DNA from: Suilimivivens sp045586385 | Lineage (GTDB): Bacteria > Bacillota > Clostridia > Lachnospirales > Lachnospiraceae | Assembly: GCA_045586385.1 (NCBI GenBank) | Contig: JAZNAE010000091.1 | Span: 62,001 to 126,000, forward strand | Reading direction: 5' to 3' | DNA: 64,000 nucleotides | Shown here: positions 59,368 to 64,000 of the stretch, piece after piece | Layout of the letters: each line of letters opens with the position of its first letter | Numbering within the stretch: the stretch's first letter is position 1 | Program-made: the position numbers and the translations under genes | The notes under the pieces: model-generated | Told to the model about the DNA's origin: nothing | Seen by the model: the letters and a program-made list of their open reading frames with translations, nothing else | The model's database searches: none

Positions 59368-60096
59368 ATGAGAATTGATAAATTATTATGCGAAATGAAT
59401 ATAGGCTCAAGAAATGAAGTGAAAGCACTTCTCAAAAGTGGCAGCATCCTTGTAAACGGAGTAAAGATCGTTAAACCTGACACAAAAGTAGATGAAAAAA
59501 CTACAGTAGTTACTTATAAAGGTCAGGATTACAAATATCAGCAATTTGTATATTATATGCTAAACAAACCTGCCGGTGTAGTCAGTGCCACAACTGATAC
59601 AAGCGAAACAACCGTAATTGACCTGTTAAATAAGTATCTTGTCAACTCGACGGAAGGTGGAATCATAGGCATTCCGATTCAGGATATATTTCCCGTCGGA
59701 AGATTGGATAAAGATACGGTCGGTTTATTACTGCTGACAAACAACGGGGAATTGGCACATAATCTTTTATCTCCCAAAAAGCATGTTTTAAAAAAATATT
59801 ATGTTGAACTGGATGCTTCATTATCTGCCGAAAACATTACATTGCTCGAAAACGGTGTTGATATCGGCGAAAAGAAACCAACTAAGGAAGCTTTTATAGA
59901 AAAAATCACGGATTGTTCCTGTTACATTACGATATCAGAAGGAAAATTCCATCAGATAAAAAGAATGTTTCAGTCAGTAGGACTTCATGTTCTATATCTA
60001 AAACGGCTTTCCATGGGAAATTTGGTTCTTGATGAAGCATTAAACGAAGGGGAAATAAGACCCCTGACACAGGAAGAGGTTATTCATTTATGTTAA
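59368..60096 (+). CDS. RsuA-family pseudouridine synthase
   Basis: rRNA modification, probably U516 of 16S rRNA. 242 residues. S4 domain first (MRIDKLLCEMNIGSRNEVKAL), catalytic Asp in FPVGRLDKDTVGLLLLTNNGEL (about residues 109-112), and C-terminal GKFHQIKRMFQSVG. ATG 59368 has no SD, and a TATAGT ends only one base before it; the message may be leaderless. The open frame upstream to 59089 is antisense to YlbJ and is rejected. The HAD gene overlaps by 7 bases. Confidence 0.9.
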   Translation: MRIDKLLCEMNIGSRNEVKALLKSGSILVNGVKIVKPDTKVDEKTTVVTYKGQDYKYQQFVYYMLNKPAGVVSATTDTSETTVIDLLNKYLVNSTEGGIIGIPIQDIFPVGRLDKDTVGLLLLTNNGELAHNLLSPKKHVLKKYYVELDASLSAENITLLENGVDIGEKKPTKEAFIEKITDCSCYITISEGKFHQIKRMFQSVGLHVLYLKRLSMGNLVLDEALNEGEIRPLTQEEVIHLC

Positions 60097-60752
60097 AAGA
60101 TATTGAAGCGGTTTTATTTGATCTGGATGGAACATTGGTTGACTCCATGTGGATTTGGAAAGATATTGATATTGAATATTTAGGACGATTTGGAATTTTA
60201 CTTCCCGAAGATTTACAAGCCTGTATTGAAGGGATGAGTTTTTCGGAAACTGCCGTTTATATGAAAGAGCGTTTTTCAATTCCTGATTCAGTAGAAACAA
60301 TGAAAGAAAATTGGAATCAAATGGCATGGCAGAAATATACACAGGAAGTACCACTTAAAGAAGGGGCTTTGGATTTTTTGAAATATTGCCATTCCCATCA
60401 TATAAAACTCGGTATTGCAACCAGCAATTCCAAGGAACTGGTAACCGCTGTTCTAAAAGCACTCCATATCGAAGAATATTTTGATTGTGTGGTAACGGGA
60501 TGTGAGGTTAATAAGGGCAAACCTGCACCTGATATCTATTTAAAAGCCGCATCAAAATGCAATGTTTCACCGAACAAATGTCTTGTATTTGAAGATATTG
60601 TAGCCGGAATTACTGCCGGAAAAGCTGCCGGCATGAAAGTCTGTGCAGTAGAAGATGCTTATTCCATATCCAGGCAGCACGAGAAAGAAAGGCTGGCAGA
60701 TTATACAATTAAGAATTATTATGACATTCAGTATGAACGGAGGTTCTCTTGA
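60090..60752 (+). CDS. HAD-superfamily phosphatase, beta-phosphoglucomutase-like
   Basis: 220 residues. Motif I DLDGTLVDS (about 10-18, nucleophile Asp), cap domain (about 18-90), motif II TSNSKE, motif III Lys in NKGKPAPDIY, motif IV FEDIVAGITAG. Substrate not predictable; possibly sugar phosphates. It starts 7 bases inside rsuA after AGGAAGAGG and overlaps the radical-SAM gene by four bases (TTGA), so three genes are coupled. Confidence 0.9.
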   Translation: MLKDIEAVLFDLDGTLVDSMWIWKDIDIEYLGRFGILLPEDLQACIEGMSFSETAVYMKERFSIPDSVETMKENWNQMAWQKYTQEVPLKEGALDFLKYCHSHHIKLGIATSNSKELVTAVLKALHIEEYFDCVVTGCEVNKGKPAPDIYLKAASKCNVSPNKCLVFEDIVAGITAGKAAGMKVCAVEDAYSISRQHEKERLADYTIKNYYDIQYERRFS

Positions 60753-62671
60753 TAAATGGATTTTTACCTGTTTGCAGACAGGATATGATAGACAGAAATA
60801 TTAAGCAGTTTGATTTTGTATATGTAATCGGAGATGCTTATGTGGATCATCCGTCTTTCGGACATGCCATTATCAGCCGTATTTTAGAAGCACACGGATA
60901 CAGTGTCGGCATTATTTCCCAGCCCGATTGGAAGGATGATGAAAGTATTGCTATTTACGGTCGTCCAAGACTTGGTTTTTTAATTTCCGGCGGTAATATG
61001 GACTCTATGGTAAATCACTATTATGTTTCCCAAAAAAGACGGCAAACCGATGCTTATACGCCCGGCGGTGTCATGGGGAAACGTCCTGATTACGCTACGG
61101 TTGTATACGGAAACCTGATTCGTCGCAAATACAAAGATGTTCCTGTTATTATCGGTGGTATTGAAGCAAGTCTTCGTAGACTTGCCCACTATGACTATTG
61201 GAGCAATTCCTTTAAACGTTCCATATTACTCGATAGCCAGGCAGATCTTATTTCCTACGGAATGGGAGAGCATTCTGTTATTGAGATTGCAGATGCACTT
61301 GCTGCCGGTATGGATATCAAAGATATTACTTATATTGCAGGCACAGTCTACAAAACGAAAGACATTTCCGGAATAACAAACCTTTCCGATGCAAAATACA
61401 ATGCAATAGTGCTTCCTGATTATAGCACAATGAAGGAAGATACGGCTCGCTATGCCGAAAGTTTTAAAATTCAATACGATAATACAGATGCATTTTCCGG
61501 AAAAACTTTGGTAGAACCTTATCCAAGCGGCATATATGTAGTACAAAATCCTCCTGCCAAACCGTTAACCACAGAAGAGATGGATGATGTGTATGCATTT
61601 CCCTATATGAGAACCTATCATCCCTCCTACGAGGAAGTAGGCGGCGTTCCTGCCATTTCTGAAATAAAGTTTTCGCTAATCAGTAATAGAGGGTGTTTCG
61701 GAGGCTGTAGTTTTTGTGCTCTAACCTTTCATCAGGGACGTATTATACAGGTGCGAAGCCATGAATCTCTTCTTGCTGAAGCACAGAAGATTATCAAAGC
61801 CCCTGATTTTAAAGGCTATATTCACGATGTCGGAGGTCCTACCGCAAACTTTAGGCATCCCGCATGTCAAAAACAATTGACCGCAGGAGTATGCAAAAAC
61901 AGGCAATGCTTATTTCCAACCCCATGTAAGAATTTAAATGCAGACCACAGCGATTATTTATCACTTCTGCGGAAATTAAGAGCCTTGCCGGGTGTCAAAA
62001 AAGTGTTTGTCCGTTCCGGTATCCGTTTTGATTATCTGCTGGCAGATGCGGACGATACCTTTTTTAAGGAATTGGTTGAGTATCATGTAAGCGGTCAATT
62101 AAAAGTGGCACCCGAACATATATCGGATGCGGTTTTGTCTAAAATGGGAAAGCCGGAAAATAAAGTATATGAACGCTTTGTTAAAAAATACTATCAGATA
62201 AATGAGAAACTTTCCAAAAAACAATTTTTAGTGCCTTATCTGATGTCATCCCATCCGGGTTCAACTTTAACGGAAGCTATTGAACTTGCGGTTTATTTAA
62301 GAGATTTAGGCTATATGCCGGAGCAGGTACAGGATTTTTATCCTACACCATCCACCATCTCTACAGTGATGTATTATACAGGAATCGATCCAAGAAATGG
62401 CGAAAAAGTATATGTATGTAAAAATCCGCATGAAAAAGCCATGCAAAGAGCATTGATTCAATATCGCAATCCTAAAAATTATGATTTGGTCTATGAAGCA
62501 CTGCAGAAAGCCAATAGAACGGATTTAATCGGTTTTGACAAGAAATGTTTGATTAAACCTCGCAAAACAGCAGCTACATTTGCAGGAAAACAAAAAGCGA
62601 CAGCAGATAAAACAACAACAAGAAAAACAACAAAGAAGAAAACCATACGCAATGTACACAAAAAGAAATAA
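60749..62671 (+). CDS. YgiQ family radical SAM protein
   Basis: 640 residues. N-terminal part with FLPVCRQDMIDR and GDAYVDHPSFGHAII, then the radical-SAM cluster NRGCFGGCSFC (CxxxCxxC, about residue 318) and a C-terminal part with YPTPSTISTVMYYTG; all are YgiQ hallmarks. It ends in a long Lys/Thr/Arg-rich tail (about 610-640) that may bind nucleic acid. The reaction is unknown. The start is TTG at 60749, supported by CGGAGG five bases upstream and the overlap with the HAD gene. Confidence 0.93.
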   Translation: MINGFLPVCRQDMIDRNIKQFDFVYVIGDAYVDHPSFGHAIISRILEAHGYSVGIISQPDWKDDESIAIYGRPRLGFLISGGNMDSMVNHYYVSQKRRQTDAYTPGGVMGKRPDYATVVYGNLIRRKYKDVPVIIGGIEASLRRLAHYDYWSNSFKRSILLDSQADLISYGMGEHSVIEIADALAAGMDIKDITYIAGTVYKTKDISGITNLSDAKYNAIVLPDYSTMKEDTARYAESFKIQYDNTDAFSGKTLVEPYPSGIYVVQNPPAKPLTTEEMDDVYAFPYMRTYHPSYEEVGGVPAISEIKFSLISNRGCFGGCSFCALTFHQGRIIQVRSHESLLAEAQKIIKAPDFKGYIHDVGGPTANFRHPACQKQLTAGVCKNRQCLFPTPCKNLNADHSDYLSLLRKLRALPGVKKVFVRSGIRFDYLLADADDTFFKELVEYHVSGQLKVAPEHISDAVLSKMGKPENKVYERFVKKYYQINEKLSKKQFLVPYLMSSHPGSTLTEAIELAVYLRDLGYMPEQVQDFYPTPSTISTVMYYTGIDPRNGEKVYVCKNPHEKAMQRALIQYRNPKNYDLVYEALQKANRTDLIGFDKKCLIKPRKTAATFAGKQKATADKTTTRKTTKKKTIRNVHKKK

Positions 62672-62701
62672 TTATGACAGATTCCCGGGAGGAATGACAA
62701 A

Positions 62702-63274
62702 ATGAAATTAAGACTTGCAAGAAAAGGGACTTTTGGATATTTAAAAAAGAAGAGAAACCAAGTGCTTGTTATGACAATTATTATGTTTGCCATATCAGCA
62801 TCACTTTTTATTGCCGGAATTGTCACAACGGGTTCAAAAGAGAATCTGCTTACCATTGTCGCAGTGTTAGGATGTCTTCCTGCTTGTAAAAGCATGGTAA
62901 GTCTTATTATGTACTGCAAAGCATCCGGGTGTTCAACATCGATCCAAAAAGCCATTACATCCGCCGAAGACGGACATATCGGTATGTATGATATGTATTT
63001 TACATCCTATAAAAAGAATTTTCCTATCAGTCATATGGTAGTAGAAGGAAAAAATATTTGCGGTTTTGCTGAAAAGAAATTCGAAACCAATCTATGTGAA
63101 GAACATTTGGAAACACTCTTAAAGCAAAGCGGATATAAAGATATTACAATCAAAATATTTACGGATATAAATAAATACTTAGACCGACTGGGTCAACTTT
63201 CCAAAATAGACAGGGCACCAACTCCGGAGCGAGATGCTGAAATCAGAACCGTATTATATGATATATCATTGTAA
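62702..63274 (+). CDS. Small membrane protein, unknown
   Basis: 190 residues: basic N-terminus, two membrane helices (about 22-44 and 49-72), then a soluble C-terminal domain (about 78-190) with YFTSYKKNFPISHMVVEGKN in it. No family recognised. The ATG follows GGGAGGA. It lies 30 bases after the YgiQ gene and 11 bases before the RluA-type gene, so it is inside a run of coupled genes. Conserved in relatives by my impression; function unknown. Confidence 0.78.
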   Translation: MKLRLARKGTFGYLKKKRNQVLVMTIIMFAISASLFIAGIVTTGSKENLLTIVAVLGCLPACKSMVSLIMYCKASGCSTSIQKAITSAEDGHIGMYDMYFTSYKKNFPISHMVVEGKNICGFAEKKFETNLCEEHLETLLKQSGYKDITIKIFTDINKYLDRLGQLSKIDRAPTPERDAEIRTVLYDISL

Positions 63275-63285
63275 GGATCATTATT

Positions 63286-64000
63286 ATGTATCAATTTAAA
63301 ATTAACGATAATGAAGCAGGACAACGATTTGATAAATATTTACACAAACTGCTTCCCAAAGCACCTACATCCTTTTTTTATAAAATGCTCCGTAAAAAGA
63401 ATATCGTTTTAAACGGTAAAAGAGCAGAGGGCAAAGAGAAATTATCCATAGGCGATACCGTTTCTTTGTTTTTATCGGAAGAAACCTTTCAAGGCTTTCA
63501 GAATGAAACGGATACAGATATGTATACGGAAGCATACAACCGGTTAAAAGGCGTTACTATATTGTTTGAAAATGAACATATGATGCTTTTGAATAAACCG
63601 GTAGGTGTTTTATCACAAAAAGCCAAGGATACGGATTATTCCGTAAACGAATGGCTCATTGGCTATCTGCTTAACAAACAAACCATTGATGCCGCGAGCC
63701 TATCAACCTATAAACCCTCCATATGCAACAGGCTCGACAGAAATACAAGCGGAATTGTTATTTGCGCCAAAACCCTTGCTGCCAGTCAGGAATTAAATCG
63801 TCTGATTGCAAGTAGGGAAGTGCATAAATTTTACAGATTGTTTGTAAAAGGCCTTATTAAAGAAGAAATTACTTTAGACGGTTTTCTTTTAAAGGATAAT
63901 GACAGTAACCGCGTTACTGTTATGTCCAATAATCAATATAATAAAAGCACTGAAAAAGCTTCTACGATTCAAACAAGATATTACCCGATTCAGAACTTGC
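63286..64000 (+). CDS. RluA-family pseudouridine synthase, 3'-truncated by window edge
   Basis: The frame is open from ATG 63286 to the last base, at least 238 residues. N-terminal S4 domain (about 15-60: FDKYLHKLLPKAP, KKNIVLNGKRAEG), then the catalytic domain with the active Asp in CNRLDRNTSGIVI (about 146-158). RluC/RluD type; large-subunit rRNA is the likely target. SD GGAT is weak. It follows the small membrane protein by 11 bases. The stop lies beyond the window. Confidence 0.92.
   Translation, partial: MYQFKINDNEAGQRFDKYLHKLLPKAPTSFFYKMLRKKNIVLNGKRAEGKEKLSIGDTVSLFLSEETFQGFQNETDTDMYTEAYNRLKGVTILFENEHMMLLNKPVGVLSQKAKDTDYSVNEWLIGYLLNKQTIDAASLSTYKPSICNRLDRNTSGIVICAKTLAASQELNRLIASREVHKFYRLFVKGLIKEEITLDGFLLKDNDSNRVTVMSNNQYNKSTEKASTIQTRYYPIQNL

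Noticed and set aside
1..64000. CRISPR arrays, insertion sequences, prophage genes, toxin-antitoxin or defence islands
   Set aside because: Read through both strands; no regularly spaced repeats, transposases, integrases or recognisable defence genes.

Overview
The window is AT-rich chromosomal DNA of a Gram-positive anaerobe of the Clostridia, most likely a Lachnospiraceae member. This is inferred from consensus sigma-A promoters (TTGxxx-17-TAxxxT), strong purine-rich Shine-Dalgarno (SD) sites, sporulation-lineage genes (gerW/ytfJ, ytfI-like, ylbJ-like), the GGGtGRT/NifU-like gene pair, the short SerA subtype and a Firmicutes-style rpmB / asp23-fakA-recG order. I see no insertion sequences, phage genes, CRISPR arrays or rRNA. 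It reads as a core-genome segment with almost every base used. About 60 protein genes and one tRNA (Thr, anticodon CGT) are supported. A partial ilvB enters at the left edge and a partial RluA-type pseudouridine synthase leaves at the right edge.

Layout. 1-4 kb: end of a canonical acetolactate synthase large subunit, then serC-serA from their own promoter. 4-8 kb: small unknown protein (minus), glycogen branching enzyme with an unusual charged tail, MscS channel, tRNA-Thr. 8-12 kb: an ABC importer pair without a binding protein (minus), argH, asd. 12-18 kb: GGDEF/EAL protein, DUF234-type ATPase coupled to a type IA topoisomerase, left-handed beta-helix protein. 18-20 kb: the NifU-like/GGGtGRT pair with its own promoter and terminator. 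20-25 kb: YvcK, a REC/HD-GYP/GGDEF response regulator behind a leader with a terminator-like hairpin, two small membrane proteins, a lipoprotein (minus). 25-33.6 kb: MetH-like methionine synthase, a small membrane protein, a second acetolactate synthase with two tandem regulatory subunits, ilvC, leuC, leuD. 33.7-38 kb: membrane-anchored foldase-like protein; then a NusG-II protein, Gx transporter, ruvA and ruvB behind a promoter carrying a LexA (SOS) box; zapA. 38-45.6 kb: U32 peptidase, SEDS/PBP wall-synthesis pair, ytfI/gerW-like genes, a 47-residue membrane peptide and a coiled-coil protein ending in a J-like HPD segment. 45.6-57 kb: rpmB (minus), asp23-like, fakA, recG, degV, a topoisomerase IV-like pair, rsmD, coaD, a coiled-coil protein. 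57-64 kb: cell-wall amidase, YlbJ-like protein (minus, overlapping the amidase 3' end), RsuA-type enzyme, HAD phosphatase, YgiQ radical-SAM protein, small membrane protein, RluA-type enzyme.

How the genes work together. The strongest theme is amino-acid biosynthesis: serine (serCA), arginine (argH), the aspartate family (asd), methionine (metH) and branched chains (two acetolactate synthases, ilvN x2, ilvC, leuCD). The second branched-chain cluster has several unusual residues: Phe at the IlvN position where E. coli S17F gives valine resistance, Tyr for the substrate-selecting Trp in the large subunit, and Asp at the second glycine of the KARI Rossmann motif. A second theme is the envelope and cell division (SEDS/PBP, zapA, amidase, foldase). 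A third is c-di-GMP signalling (GGDEF/EAL and HD-GYP proteins, both with degenerate cyclase motifs). The best candidates for undescribed biology are the NifU-like/GGGtGRT pair, the valine-insensitive-looking IlvN, the SOS-type promoter placing a NusG-II protein and a Gx transporter with ruvAB, the GlgB tail, and the small cluster around the J-like protein.
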